Source of the DNA: Novosphingobium profundi
GTDB taxonomy: Bacteria > Pseudomonadota > Alphaproteobacteria > Sphingomonadales > Sphingomonadaceae
Direction of reading: 5' to 3'
NCBI RefSeq assembly: GCF_018491765.1
Contig: NZ_JABWCU010000013.1
Location: 62,001 to 126,000, forward strand
DNA: 64,000 nucleotides
Shown: in pieces, positions 36,841 to 46,336 of the stretch
Layout: each line of letters opens with the position of its first letter
How positions within the stretch are numbered: position 1 is the stretch's first letter
Position numbers and translations under genes: made by a program
Notes under the pieces: generated by a model
The model's input: the letters and a program-made list of their open reading frames with translations, nothing else
The model's database searches: none
What the model was told of the DNA's origin: nothing

Positions 36841-37520
36841 ACCCCAGCATGCCCAACCCGAGCCTCGATGCGATGGCCCGCCGCACGATCGTCGTCACCG
36901 GCACCGACACCGAGATCGGCAAGACCGTCTTCGCCGCCGCGCTCGCCGGCGCGCTCAGCGCGCACTACTGGAAGCCGGTGCAGGCGGGCGTCGAACCGCA
37001 CGAGACCTTCGGCGCGACCGATGCCGCGCGCGTGGGCAACCTCGCCGGCCTGGCGCCTGAGAAACTGCTGCCCGAAGCCTACCGCCTCGCCACCCCCTGC
37101 TCGCCGCACCTCGCCGCCGAGATCGACGGCGTGACGATCGATCCCGCCCGCCTTGCACTACCCGAGGTGGAAGGCCCGCTGGTGGTCGAGGGTGCGGGCG
37201 GCCTCCACGTGCCGATCTCGCGCAGCGAGACCTACGCCGACCAGTTCGTGCGCTGGGGCGCCCCCGTCGTCCTCGTCGCGCGCACGCAGCTTGGCACCAT
37301 CAACCACGCGCTGCTCTCGCTCGAGGCGCTGCGTGCGCGCGGCCTGCGCGTGCTTGGCGTCGCCTTCGTGGGCGATGCGGTCGAGGACAGCGAGGCGATC
37401 GTCTGCGCGATGGGCAAGGTTAAACGTCTCGGCCGGTTGCCGCGCCTCGACCCGCTTACCCCCGAGGGCCTGCGCGCTGCCTTCGCGGCCCATTTCTCGC
37501 TGGAGGACTTTCGCGCATGA
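36837..37520 (+). CDS. bioD: Dethiobiotin synthetase
   Basis: This 227-residue ATP-dependent enzyme closes the ureido ring of dethiobiotin. Seen: P-loop [10 protein letters not shown] (Lys29), YWKPVQAG, and [16 protein letters not shown] 36837 is used because it overlaps bioC by 4 bp as the neighbours do; ATG 36849 and 36873 are alternatives. bioA follows with a 4-bp ATGA overlap. Confidence 0.93.
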   Translation: MNPSMPNPSLDAMARRTIVVTGTDTEIGKTVFAAALAGALSAHYWKPVQAGVEPHETFGATDAARVGNLAGLAPEKLLPEAYRLATPCSPHLAAEIDGVTIDPARLALPEVEGPLVVEGAGGLHVPISRSETYADQFVRWGAPVVLVARTQLGTINHALLSLEALRARGLRVLGVAFVGDAVEDSEAIVCAMGKVKRLGRLPRLDPLTPEGLRAAFAAHFSLEDFRA

Positions 37521-38773
37521 GCACCTCTTCGGTCTGGCACCCCTTCACCCAGCACGGCTTGAACGAGCCGATCCCCCGTGTCGAACGCGCCGAGGGCGCG
37601 CGGCTGCACCTTGCCGACGGGACCAGCGTGATCGACGCCATCTCGTCCTGGTGGGTGACCACGCATGGCCACTGCAATCCGCGCATCATGGCCGCGATCG
37701 CCGAGCAGGCGGGCAAGCTCGACCAGATGATCTTCGCGGGCTGGACCCATGGCCCCGCCGAAGAGGTGGCCGCGGCCTTGCGCGAAATCATGCCCGAGAG
37801 CCTGACGCGCGTGTTCTTCTCCGATTCGGGATCGACCAGTGTCGAGGTCGCGCTCAAGATGGCACTCGGCTACTGGCACTGGCAGGGCGCGGCGCGCAGC
37901 CGCATCCTCGTCATGGAGCATTCCTACCACGGCGACACCATCGGCGCGATGTCAGTGGGCGAACGCGGCGTGTTCAACCAGCCCTACGACCCGCTGCTGT
38001 TCGATGTCGGACGCATCCCCTTCCCCGCGCCGGGCGCCGAGCAGGCGACTTACGACGCGCTCGAGGCGCTGTGCCGTGCAGGCGATGCCGCCGCGCTCAT
38101 CGTCGAGCCGCTGATCCTGGGCGCAGGCGGCATGCTGGTCTATCCCCCCGCCGTACTGGCCGAGATGCGCCGGATCTGCGCCGCGCACGAGGTGCTGTTC
38201 ATCGCCGACGAGGTGATGACCGGATGGGGCCGCACCGGCACCCTGCTCGCCTGCGAGCAGGCCGGCGTCGTGCCCGACATCCTGTGCCTCTCCAAAGGCC
38301 TTACCGGCGGCGCGGTGCCGCTGGCCGTCACGATGGCGAGCGAGGCGATCTACGCGGCGCACCTCTCCACGGACCGCGCGCGGATGTTCTTCCATTCCTC
38401 GAGCTACACCGCCAACCCGCTCGCCTGCGCGGCGGCGGCGGCGAATCTCGCGATCTGGCGCGAGGAGCCGGTGCGCGAGCGCATCACAGCGCTCGCCGCA
38501 AGGCAGGCCGAATGGCTCGACAAGCTCGGACAGGTCTACCACTTCGACAACCCAAGGTCCCTCGGCACCATCGCCGCGCTCGATCTCAAGAGCGGCGAGG
38601 CGACCGGCTACCTCAACGACCTGGCCCCGCGCCTCATGGCCTTCTTCCGCGAACGCGGCGTCCTGCTGCGCCCGCTCGGCAACACCGTCTACGTCATGCC
38701 GCCCTTCGCGATCACCGAGGACGAACTGGCCCAGGTCTGGGACGCGATCGGCGAGGCCGTGCTCAGCTTCTGA
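37517..38773 (+). CDS. bioA: Adenosylmethionine-8-amino-7-oxononanoate aminotransferase
   Basis: This 418-residue PLP enzyme uses SAM as amino donor to make 7,8-diaminopelargonate. Seen: WHPFTQHG start, [44 protein letters not shown] and the PLP lysine Lys260 in CLSKGLTGG. It ends the biotin operon; bioB is not in the window. A hairpin follows the stop. Confidence 0.95.
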   Translation: MSTSSVWHPFTQHGLNEPIPRVERAEGARLHLADGTSVIDAISSWWVTTHGHCNPRIMAAIAEQAGKLDQMIFAGWTHGPAEEVAAALREIMPESLTRVFFSDSGSTSVEVALKMALGYWHWQGAARSRILVMEHSYHGDTIGAMSVGERGVFNQPYDPLLFDVGRIPFPAPGAEQATYDALEALCRAGDAAALIVEPLILGAGGMLVYPPAVLAEMRRICAAHEVLFIADEVMTGWGRTGTLLACEQAGVVPDILCLSKGLTGGAVPLAVTMASEAIYAAHLSTDRARMFFHSSSYTANPLACAAAAANLAIWREEPVRERITALAARQAEWLDKLGQVYHFDNPRSLGTIAALDLKSGEATGYLNDLAPRLMAFFRERGVLLRPLGNTVYVMPPFAITEDELAQVWDAIGEAVLSF

Positions 38774-38796
38774 GGCGTTTGCAGAGCGGACACCAA

Positions 38797-38830
38797 GAGC
38801 CCCCGAGGGACCGGGGTCCGACGGGGGCTC
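38797..38830. terminator. Hairpin between bioA and the fasciclin gene
   Basis: Perfect 9-bp inverted repeat GAGCCCCCG (38797-38805) and CGGGGGCTC (38822-38830), with an inner GACC/GGTC pair. It lies between convergent genes 24 bp after bioA. No T-run flanks it, so efficiency is uncertain. Confidence 0.5.
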
Positions 38831-38855
38831 GTGACTTCGGCTTGACGGTAAAGCC

Positions 38856-39470
38856 TCAGGAGACGTCGCGCAGCAACCCGCTCACGGGGATCGCCACGCT
38901 TTCGCCGCCCGCCAGCGCGGCGCCGTCGAAGGTCGCCTTGGCGCCATCGGGCGAGGCGACCGTGATCGTGTCGCCCGACTTTGTGAAGGTGAGCTCGTCG
39001 CCCGAAAGGCTGGGCATCTTCACTTCACCGTCCTTGCTGGCCTCGATCGCCGCACCGATGTCCTGCGGGGTGACGTAGCCGGTCAGCATGTGCTGCTTGA
39101 GCAGCGCGGCCATCGCGGCGTTGTCCGAACCGTCGGTCAGCGACTTTCCGGCATCGCCGAGGTCCGCAAAGGTCGCGTCCTCGGGCGCCAGCAAGGTGTA
39201 GCTGCCCTTGCCCGAGAAGACACTGGCGAGCCCGGTGTCCTTGAGCGCCTGCGCAACCGTCTGCAGCCCATCGGCATTGGCCAGCTGGTCCTCGAGCGAG
39301 GTCTTTTCGGGCACCAGCAGGTCGGCTGAAGCTTGCGCCGCACCGGTACTGGCATCGCCGCTGGGCGTCTTGCCCGAGCAGGCGGCCAGCGCCATGGCCG
39401 AAGCCGCCGCCAGCACCAGTCCTGCGCGGCGCACTGGAAGCGTGCGCAATCCCTTGGAAAATGTAAGCAT
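38856..39470 (-). CDS. Fasciclin-domain lipoprotein
   Basis: A 204-residue lipoprotein with signal and lipobox LAAC (Cys at about residue 31), followed by a fasciclin domain: AQALKDTGLASVFSGKGSYTLLAPEDATFADL and LLKQHMLTGYV. Fasciclin domains mediate adhesion or carbohydrate contact. It would be anchored on the outer side of the inner membrane or the outer membrane. Role here unknown. It is followed on the same strand by no gene; upstream by 21 bp is the Gln-rich exported protein. Confidence 0.85.
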   Translation of the reverse strand: MLTFSKGLRTLPVRRAGLVLAAASAMALAACSGKTPSGDASTGAAQASADLLVPEKTSLEDQLANADGLQTVAQALKDTGLASVFSGKGSYTLLAPEDATFADLGDAGKSLTDGSDNAAMAALLKQHMLTGYVTPQDIGAAIEASKDGEVKMPSLSGDELTFTKSGDTITVASPDGAKATFDGAALAGGESVAIPVSGLLRDVS

Positions 39471-39491
39471 GGATCAGGTTTCCTTCCGGGT

Positions 39492-40490
39492 TCAGACGAG
39501 CAGTTCGATCGCCGCCTGGACGAGGCGCGTGGTCGGATCGAGCTGGTAGATGTACCCGTCGCTGTAGCGATAATAGGCATCGTCGCTGTCGTAGTACTGG
39601 TCGCGATAGCCGTAGGGCACGTTGTAGATGTCATAGCCCGAGGGCATCGGCTGACCGACGACGATGTCGTTGCCGACCAGCACCGCCGCAACCGAATCGA
39701 TCCGCGAGCTGCCCGGCTCGACGCGGTAGATCGTGTCGCCGTAATAGCGGTACGAATCCGAACCACCCAGACCGTAGTAGCTGTCATAGTACGAGGGCAG
39801 CGCCACGCTCTGGTAATTGCCCGGCCAGGTGTTGCCGATGGCGAGTGCACCGGCCAGCAGCGGCACGTAGCTCAGGATCGAGTTGCTCGAACTCGTGCGC
39901 ACCATGTAGCCATCGACATAGCGATAGTTGTAGTCGCGGTTGTAGTCGTTCCAGTACCAGTCCGGGCGTGACCAGTTGCGCGTGGGTGCGCGCGCGAGCC
40001 CCGGCGGGGTGCAGCCGTTGTACTTCTTGGCAAGGCCCGGCGGGCAGCCGTCGTAGCTCACACGGCGCGTAACCCGGCGCCAATCGTTGTCACGCCGCGT
40101 GGTCACGACCCGCACGCGATCGTTGGTGGGAACGAAGACCTTGTGGCCGCTCGGACCGCTGTAGCTTACCCGGCGGATATCCTGGCGCGGCTCGCGGTGC
40201 GCGACGTAACGCTGGGCGCGCCGCTTCTGCGCGGCCTGTGCCTGACGCTGCTGCTGCTGCTGCTGCTGCCGCTGGGCCTGCTGCCGCTGGGCCTGCTGAC
40301 GCTGGGCCTGCTGATGCTGCGCCTGCTGCTGCTTCTGGCTATTGCCAGGCTTCGCGTTGCCGTGGGCCTCAGAGTTACCCTTGTGTTCGCTATTGCCATG
40401 GCCATTGCCACCGGGCTGGGCGGAGGCGGCACCGGCGACGAGCGCAATGCTCGCGACCGTTGCGGCTAGAATCGTTTGCGTCGAACGCAT
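39492..40490 (-). CDS. Exported Gln-rich protein with tandem repeats
   Basis: A 332-residue protein with a signal peptide (ending ASAQ, about residue 25), a Gly/Asn/His-rich stretch, then a Gln/Ala/Arg region of QQAQR repeats (about residues 52-82), and an RcnB-like basic section (RRVSYSGPSGHKVFVPTNDRVRV). The C-terminal half is rich in Tyr/Asp/Ser, with two repeated Gly-Cys pairs (YDGCPPGLAKKYNGCTPPGLA). No enzyme motif. It may be a structural envelope or periplasmic protein. RBS GGAG lies before ATG 40490. Confidence 0.7.
   Translation of the reverse strand: MRSTQTILAATVASIALVAGAASAQPGGNGHGNSEHKGNSEAHGNAKPGNSQKQQQAQHQQAQRQQAQRQQAQRQQQQQQQRQAQAAQKRRAQRYVAHREPRQDIRRVSYSGPSGHKVFVPTNDRVRVVTTRRDNDWRRVTRRVSYDGCPPGLAKKYNGCTPPGLARAPTRNWSRPDWYWNDYNRDYNYRYVDGYMVRTSSSNSILSYVPLLAGALAIGNTWPGNYQSVALPSYYDSYYGLGGSDSYRYYGDTIYRVEPGSSRIDSVAAVLVGNDIVVGQPMPSGYDIYNVPYGYRDQYYDSDDAYYRYSDGYIYQLDPTTRLVQAAIELLV
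40247..40322 (-). repeat. CTG/CAG run and four 15-bp tandem units in the Gln-rich gene
   Basis: 40247-40268 is a CTG microsatellite on the plus strand; 40263-40322 holds four 15-bp units (CTGCTGCCGCTGGGC twice, then two variants). They code for QQAQR-type repeats, so copy-number change would keep the frame. Confidence 0.8.
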
Positions 40491-40653
40491 GGAATTCTCC
40501 TTTCGGGGAGGTTCAACGCGGGCGCTTGCCCCCCGTTCCCCGGAAAAATTCCTCAAATTGTAACGAAAAGGGCGCCGGGATTGCTCCCGGCGCCCCACTC
40601 GGCGAACCGATTTCGGCCCTCCGCAAGGAGGACGATGCACTAAAGCGGGCCGA

Positions 40654-42063
40654 TCAGGCGCTGTAGTACATGTCGAATTCAACGGCCGAAGGCGTGGTTT
40701 CCCAACGCAGCACTTCGGGCCACTTGAGTTCGAGGTAGGCTTCGATCTGGTCTTCGGTGAAGACGTCGCCTTCCAGAAGGAACGCGTGATCGGCCTGGAG
40801 CGATTCCAGAGCCTCGCGCAGCGAGCCGCACACGGTGGGAACTTCGGCGAGCTCTGCCGGCGGCAGGTCGTAGAGGTTCTTGTCCATGGCTTCGCCGGGG
40901 TGGATCTTGTTCTTGATGCCGTCGAGGCCGGCCATCAGCAGCGCCGAGTAGCACAGGTAGGGGTTGGCCATCGCGTCGGGGAAGCGGAATTCCACGCGCT
41001 TCGCCTTGGTGCCGGCACCGTAGGGAATGCGGCACGAGGCCGAACGGTTGCGCGCCGAGTAGGCGAGCAGAACCGGAGCTTCGTAACCCGGGACCAGGCG
41101 CTTGTAGCTGTTGGTGGTCGGGTTGGTGAAGGCGTTGAGCGCCTTGGCGTGCTTGATGACGCCGCCGATGAAGTAGAGGCAGGTCTCCGAGAGGCCGGCG
41201 TAGCCGTTGCCCGCGAAAGTGTTGTCACCCTCGTTCCAGATCGAAATATGCGTGTGCATACCCGAGCCGTTGTCCTTCATGATCGGCTTGGGCATGAAGG
41301 TCGCCGTCTTGCCGTAGGCCTGCGCGACCATCATGACGACATACTTGTAGATCTGCATGCGGTCGGCGGTGGTGGTCAGCGTGCCGAAGGTCAGGCCGAG
41401 TTCGTGCTGGGCCGCGGCCACTTCGTGGTGGTGCTTGTCGCAGGGCAGGCCCATTTCGAGCATGGTGGTGACCATCTCGGCGCGGATGTCGGTGCAGCTG
41501 TCGACCGGCGCGACGGGGAAGTAGCCGCCCTTGGCGCGCGGACGGTGCGCGAGGTTGCCGGTGTCGTACGACTTGCCGGTGTTGGTCGGCAGTTCGACGT
41601 CGTCGATCTTGAAGCCGTTGCCGTCGTAACCGTCGTAGAAGGTCACGTCGTCGAACATGAAGAACTCGGCTTCGGGGCCGACGAACACGGTGTCGCCGAA
41701 ACCGGCCGACTTGACGAACGACTCGGCGCGCTTCGCGGTCGAGCGCGGGTCACGTGCGTAGAGTTCGCCGGTCGAGGGCTCGACGATGTCGCAGAACAGG
41801 ATCAGCATCGGGGTGGCCGAGAACGGATCGACGTAGACGGCCTCGAGGTCGGGCTTGAGGATCATGTCCGACTCGTTGATCGTCTTCCAGCCCTCGATCG
41901 AGGAGCCGTCGAACATCAGGCCGTCTTCGAGCTCGTCTTCACCCAGGACGCCCGCGCACATGGTGAGGTGCTGCCACTTGCCCTTGGGATCGGTGAAGCG
42001 AAGATCGACCCATTCGATCTCCTCGTCCTTGATCTTGGCAAGGACGTCCTTTGCAGTAGCCAT
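40654..42063 (-). CDS. glnA: Glutamine synthetase type I
   Basis: This 469-residue enzyme makes glutamine from glutamate and ammonia. Seen: [43 protein letters not shown], and the adenylylation-site Tyr398 in [10 protein letters not shown], the usual control point in proteobacteria. It follows glnB on the same strand with a 170-bp gap; the leader contains a perfect 7-bp hairpin (42086-42104) before the RBS. Confidence 0.97.
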   Translation of the reverse strand: MATAKDVLAKIKDEEIEWVDLRFTDPKGKWQHLTMCAGVLGEDELEDGLMFDGSSIEGWKTINESDMILKPDLEAVYVDPFSATPMLILFCDIVEPSTGELYARDPRSTAKRAESFVKSAGFGDTVFVGPEAEFFMFDDVTFYDGYDGNGFKIDDVELPTNTGKSYDTGNLAHRPRAKGGYFPVAPVDSCTDIRAEMVTTMLEMGLPCDKHHHEVAAAQHELGLTFGTLTTTADRMQIYKYVVMMVAQAYGKTATFMPKPIMKDNGSGMHTHISIWNEGDNTFAGNGYAGLSETCLYFIGGVIKHAKALNAFTNPTTNSYKRLVPGYEAPVLLAYSARNRSASCRIPYGAGTKAKRVEFRFPDAMANPYLCYSALLMAGLDGIKNKIHPGEAMDKNLYDLPPAELAEVPTVCGSLREALESLQADHAFLLEGDVFTEDQIEAYLELKWPEVLRWETTPSAVEFDMYYSA

Positions 42064-42085
42064 ATGTGTGGTTCTCCAAACTTAC

Positions 42086-42104
42086 TTTTCCGGTCCTCGG
42101 AAAA
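42086..42104 (-). promoter_or_regulatory. Hairpin in the glnA leader
   Basis: TTTTCCG and CGGAAAA form a perfect 7-bp stem with a 5-base loop, ending 23 bp before the glnA start. No T-run follows on the minus strand, so it is not a plain terminator. It may be an mRNA processing or control element. Confidence 0.35.
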
Positions 42105-42233
42105 GACCTGGGGGTGGATTTGTCGGGGAACGCATCCGGCCCCCTGCCGGTAGGTTCCCGTTGTCAGGCCGGCTTCCCGGCCAAAAATCGCCTTGGTTTC
42201 CAGCGCCGCGGCACCGAAGCCGGCGACGGGCGC

Positions 42234-42900
<667 letters not shown>

Positions 42901-43824
42901 TCACAGGCGCAGGCCCGCCGTCTCGTCGAGGCCGGCCATGATGTTGAGGTTCTGCACCGCGGCGCCGCTTGCCCCTTTGCCCAGGTTGTCGAGCACGGCG
43001 GCCATACGCGCCTGGGCGCCGTCCGCCGCGCCCACGACGCGCAAGGTAAGGCCGTCGTTGGGCTCCATCGAACGCAGCAGCAGCAGTTCCCCGGGCGCAT
43101 CGGGCGCAACGGTGACGATCGGGCTGCCGGCGTAGAATTCGGCGAGCGCCGCGCGCAGTTCGTCCGCGCTGCCCGCCTTGTCCATGAGCGCGAGGTGCAG
43201 CGGCACCTCGACCAGCATGCCGCGATGCGCGGGCACCACGGCGGGTGCGAAGATCGGATCGTGCGCAAGCCCTGCGTGCGTCTTCATCTCGGGCACGTGC
43301 TTGTGGCCCATCGCCAGGCCATAGGCGCGGTAGGCGATGTCGGGCTCGGCCTCGAAGCGCGCGATCAGCGCCTTGCCGCCGCCCGAATAGCCCGAGACCG
43401 CGTGGCACACGTAAGGCCAGTCGGCCGGGAGCAGCCCGGCGCGCACCAGCGGCGCGACAAGACCCAGGAAGCCGGTGGGATAGCAGCCCGGATTGCTGAC
43501 GAAGCGCGCACCCGCGATCGCCTCGTGGCCGATCACCTCGGCAAAACCATAAGTCCAGCCCGGCGCGGTGCGATGCGCCGAAGAGGCGTCGATCACGCGC
43601 GTGGTGTCGTTGCGGATCATGCCGACGGCCGCCTTGGCGGCCTCGTCAGGCAGGCACAGGATCACGAAATCGGCCGCGTTGAGCGCCTCGGCGCGCGCGG
43701 CGTCGTCCTTGCGGCGATCCTCGCCCAGCGTGATCAGTTCGAATTCAGGGCGCGTGGCCAGCCGGTCGGCGATTTCCAGGCCCGTCGTTCCCGCCGCGCC
43801 GTCGATGAAGACCGTGCTTGCCAT
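42901..43824 (-). CDS. argC: N-acetyl-gamma-glutamyl-phosphate reductase (type 2)
   Basis: This 307-residue NADPH enzyme performs the third step of arginine synthesis. Seen: VFIDGAAGTTGLEI nucleotide-binding start and catalytic Cys114 in SNPGCYPTG; VSGYSGGGK is also typical. The shorter length fits the type 2 group. Its ATG overlaps the SH3-like gene's stop by one base (TGATG). Confidence 0.94.
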   Translation of the reverse strand: MASTVFIDGAAGTTGLEIADRLATRPEFELITLGEDRRKDDAARAEALNAADFVILCLPDEAAKAAVGMIRNDTTRVIDASSAHRTAPGWTYGFAEVIGHEAIAGARFVSNPGCYPTGFLGLVAPLVRAGLLPADWPYVCHAVSGYSGGGKALIARFEAEPDIAYRAYGLAMGHKHVPEMKTHAGLAHDPIFAPAVVPAHRGMLVEVPLHLALMDKAGSADELRAALAEFYAGSPIVTVAPDAPGELLLLRSMEPNDGLTLRVVGAADGAQARMAAVLDNLGKGASGAAVQNLNIMAGLDETAGLRL

Positions 43825-44240
43825 CAGTCGCTTGCTCCTGCCTGCGGCGCGTCAATCGCGCCCAGGTGCATGTATCCGACGAACCCGTCCTCGCCGAGCT
43901 GCCCCCAGGCCCATTCGCCCGCGATGTCGAGAACGTTGTAAACCTCGCCGGCGCCCGGTTCGGCAAGAACCTCGGCTTCGCGCGAGGAGGCCGCCTGGAG
44001 ACGCGCCCCTGCCTTGACCGTATAGGCGATCGGCACCGCGTAGTGCGGCACGAAGCAGCGCCCCGCCAGCTTGATATGCGCCAGGTCCCCGCGAAGGGGC
44101 AGGCGGCGCGGATCAGCGGCGATGGAAGGGCCGGTCATTGCCAGCATGCCCTCGATCGAGAAGGGGCGGGTGTAGGAATCGTCGTTCGTCAAGTGCAGGC
44201 CATCGGTGAAACGGAAGATTGGCGCGCTTATCCCGCTCAT
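43824..44240 (-). CDS. SH3-like domain protein
   Basis: A 138-residue protein. Residues about 60-130 have a bacterial SH3-type pattern (PIAYTVKAGARLQAASSREAEVLAEPGAGEVYNVLDIAGEWAWGQ, GDDGFVGYMHL-like end). It shows no signal peptide. The coupling by one overlapping base to argC is unusual because no functional link is known. Similar proteins are sometimes annotated as NlpC/P60-associated SH3 domains; here the catalytic part is absent. Confidence 0.7.
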   Translation of the reverse strand: MSGISAPIFRFTDGLHLTNDDSYTRPFSIEGMLAMTGPSIAADPRRLPLRGDLAHIKLAGRCFVPHYAVPIAYTVKAGARLQAASSREAEVLAEPGAGEVYNVLDIAGEWAWGQLGEDGFVGYMHLGAIDAPQAGASD

Positions 44241-44440
44241 CGCAATTACGCAAGTTTAACGGGGAGGGTGCGCCGCCTTGCAGTGCCTGCGCCCCCGCTG
44301 CCGCCCACGCTCGTACCGCCGATGACCATTCGCGCACCTCCCTGTCCGTCCTGCAGGCAAGACTAGGCCGGGACACGCGCCAGGGCCACCGGAAACGCGA
44401 CCATTTCGACCGCGCCCGATGCCCGGAACGGATGGCTGGA

Positions 44441-44812
44441 TCAGATCGCGAGCTGGCCTTCGACCGCGCGCAGCTTGATGCGCGCCAGCGCGAGGTTCGC
44501 CTGCTGGCGGTCGAGCAGGAGGTAGGCGAACAGGCCCATGCCCGAATCGTCGGTCAGCGGGCGGATCAGCTGGTAGTGGCCCGCGAGCGTGATCAGCATG
44601 TCCTCCATCGGGTCCTCGAGCTTGAGCAGCGCGAGCACGTTGAGCTGCGCGCGCACCACCTCGCTTGCCCCCGCTGCGGCGAGATCGAGATCGCCGCCGT
44701 CGCGCATCTCGCCAACGGTGGCGATCGTCATGCCGCTGGCGCTGTCGACGATGGCGGCGGCGAGCGCGCCGTTGATGGTCATGAGTTCGGCAAGCTTGGT
44801 TTCGAAATCCAT
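44441..44812 (-). CDS. Roadblock/LC7-like small protein
   Basis: A 123-residue cytosolic protein resembling roadblock/LC7 or related profilin-like folds (INGALAAAIVDSASGMTIATVG, AQLNVLALLKLEDPMEDMLITLAGHYQLIRPL). Roadblock proteins often regulate small GTPases of the MglA type; none is near. It is 37 bp after the PAS protein gene on the same strand, so the two probably work together. The family call is by pattern only. Confidence 0.6.
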   Translation of the reverse strand: MDFETKLAELMTINGALAAAIVDSASGMTIATVGEMRDGGDLDLAAAGASEVVRAQLNVLALLKLEDPMEDMLITLAGHYQLIRPLTDDSGMGLFAYLLLDRQQANLALARIKLRAVEGQLAI

Positions 44813-44849
44813 CGGTCCTGGTCCTTCCAGATGTCGGGGGCGCGGCGGC

Positions 44850-46199
44850 TCAGGCCGCGATCAGGTTGAGCGAGAGAATCTGGTCGAGGCGCTGTTGCAG
44901 CTGCGCGCTCTCGAAGGCGACGACTTCGCCCGCGAAGGCGCCAGCCGTCTCGTGCAGGCCCGCCAGTTCGCCGACGAGCGCGGCAAGGCCCGCATCGAGC
45001 ACCGGCAGCAGCGCCTCCATCTCGTGACGCACCTCCGACTTTTCGACGAGGGCGCGCCACTTGCGCAGGAGCAGCGTGGTGACGGTGAGCGCGCTTTCCG
45101 CCGCCTTGATCCGCGCGGCGAGGCGCGCGGCCTGCTCGCGGTCGACATCGAGACTGGCGTGCATCGCGTCGATACCGTTTTCGAGCGCCTGGACCAGCGC
45201 CTGGGTGGCGCTGTTGGCCGCCGCCGCCGCCTCGCGTCCGTCGATCGTGGCGATGGCGAAGCGGCACACCGATTCGGCCTGGAGCTGCGCGATGCTGACC
45301 GCAAAGCGCAAGCCATGGCGCAAGCCACACGTCTCTTCGACCGCCTCGCGCAGGCCCTTCAGCGTCTCGGCCATCTTGCGGCACTGCTCTTCGAGCGCGG
45401 GCGCGGCGCGCGCGACGTGCGGCTCCACCGCGCGGTTGCCCGAAACGACGAAGCGCGCATTGGCGACCGCCTCCTCAAGCCGGTCGAGCGCGCGCTGCGC
45501 GGCATCGACGCGCCGCTCGAGCGCGGCGGCCAGATGGTCCGACGCGGCGAGGGCTCCGGCCAGCTCGCGCACTTGCGCTTCGATCGCGGTCCCGGTGGCG
45601 AGCAGTGCCCCGGCAGTGCCCGCCGCTTGGGGCCGCTCGGGAATGCGCACGCCCGCTTCCTGGCGCAGTTCCAGCTCGCGCGGCAGGAAGGCGTGCATGA
45701 AGGCCTCGTAGCTGCCGAAGCCCAGCTTCGCGAGTTCGGCCAGGATCACCTCCTCGCCGATCCGCGCGGCGCGCCCGGCGCTCTCGCCCCCGGCCATGGC
45801 CGCATCCTCGGCCTCGCGCGCGGCTTCGTAGACGCTGAGCACGGTGTCGCGCATGCCCAAATCAATGGGGCGGCTGCGCACCGAGATATAACCCTTGCCG
45901 AGCGGCGAGACGGTGGCGAGCGCCCAGTAGCTGCTGCCATCGCCCGCAAGATTGAAGACGTAGCCGCTGAAGGCGCGCCGCGCGCCGATGGTCTCCCACA
46001 TCAGGCGGAACACGCCGCCGGGCATGTCGGGATGACGGATGCAGTTGTGCGGCGCACCGATCAGCTCGCCGCGCCCGAACCGCGCCATCGTGACGAAGAC
46101 TTCGTTGACCTGTTCGATCACCCCCTTGGCGTCGGTGGTCGAGAAGAACAGGTCGTCGAGAGCGACTTCGTGGAAGGCGCCGGTCGGTTCGCGTTTCAT
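44850..46199 (-). CDS. Aer-like PAS-domain protein with long helical tail
   Basis: A 449-residue cytosolic protein. Residues 10-110 form a PAS domain close to that of Aer (FFSTTDAKGVIEQVNEVF, GELIGAPHNCIRHPDMPGGVF, FSGYVFNLAGDGSSYWALATV). The rest is Ala/Glu/Leu-rich, predicted coiled coil, without the hairpin tip of a chemoreceptor and without membrane segments. It probably senses redox or oxygen through a flavin and passes a signal via the helical part. It has a good AGGAG before ATG 46199. Partner: the roadblock-like gene downstream. Confidence 0.75.
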   Translation of the reverse strand: MKREPTGAFHEVALDDLFFSTTDAKGVIEQVNEVFVTMARFGRGELIGAPHNCIRHPDMPGGVFRLMWETIGARRAFSGYVFNLAGDGSSYWALATVSPLGKGYISVRSRPIDLGMRDTVLSVYEAAREAEDAAMAGGESAGRAARIGEEVILAELAKLGFGSYEAFMHAFLPRELELRQEAGVRIPERPQAAGTAGALLATGTAIEAQVRELAGALAASDHLAAALERRVDAAQRALDRLEEAVANARFVVSGNRAVEPHVARAAPALEEQCRKMAETLKGLREAVEETCGLRHGLRFAVSIAQLQAESVCRFAIATIDGREAAAAANSATQALVQALENGIDAMHASLDVDREQAARLAARIKAAESALTVTTLLLRKWRALVEKSEVRHEMEALLPVLDAGLAALVGELAGLHETAGAFAGEVVAFESAQLQQRLDQILSLNLIAA

Positions 46200-46336
46200 G
46201 GGCTGCTCCTGATCCCGGGATGTTCGTCCACCCGGGATTAGGCGCAAGATCTGCCGCAGGGCTTTGATCGGGAACAACTAACGCGGCGATAACCGCACCC
46301 CGAAAGCCCTTCTAAACCACGATCGAAAAGCCCTCG

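Noticed and set aside
40238..40330. Regular repeats that might be a CRISPR array
   Set aside because: The units are adjacent 15-bp copies without spacers and are in frame within a Gln-rich coding region.
44850..46199. Calling the PAS protein a methyl-accepting chemoreceptor
   Set aside because: No membrane segments and no conserved receptor hairpin tip in the helical part.
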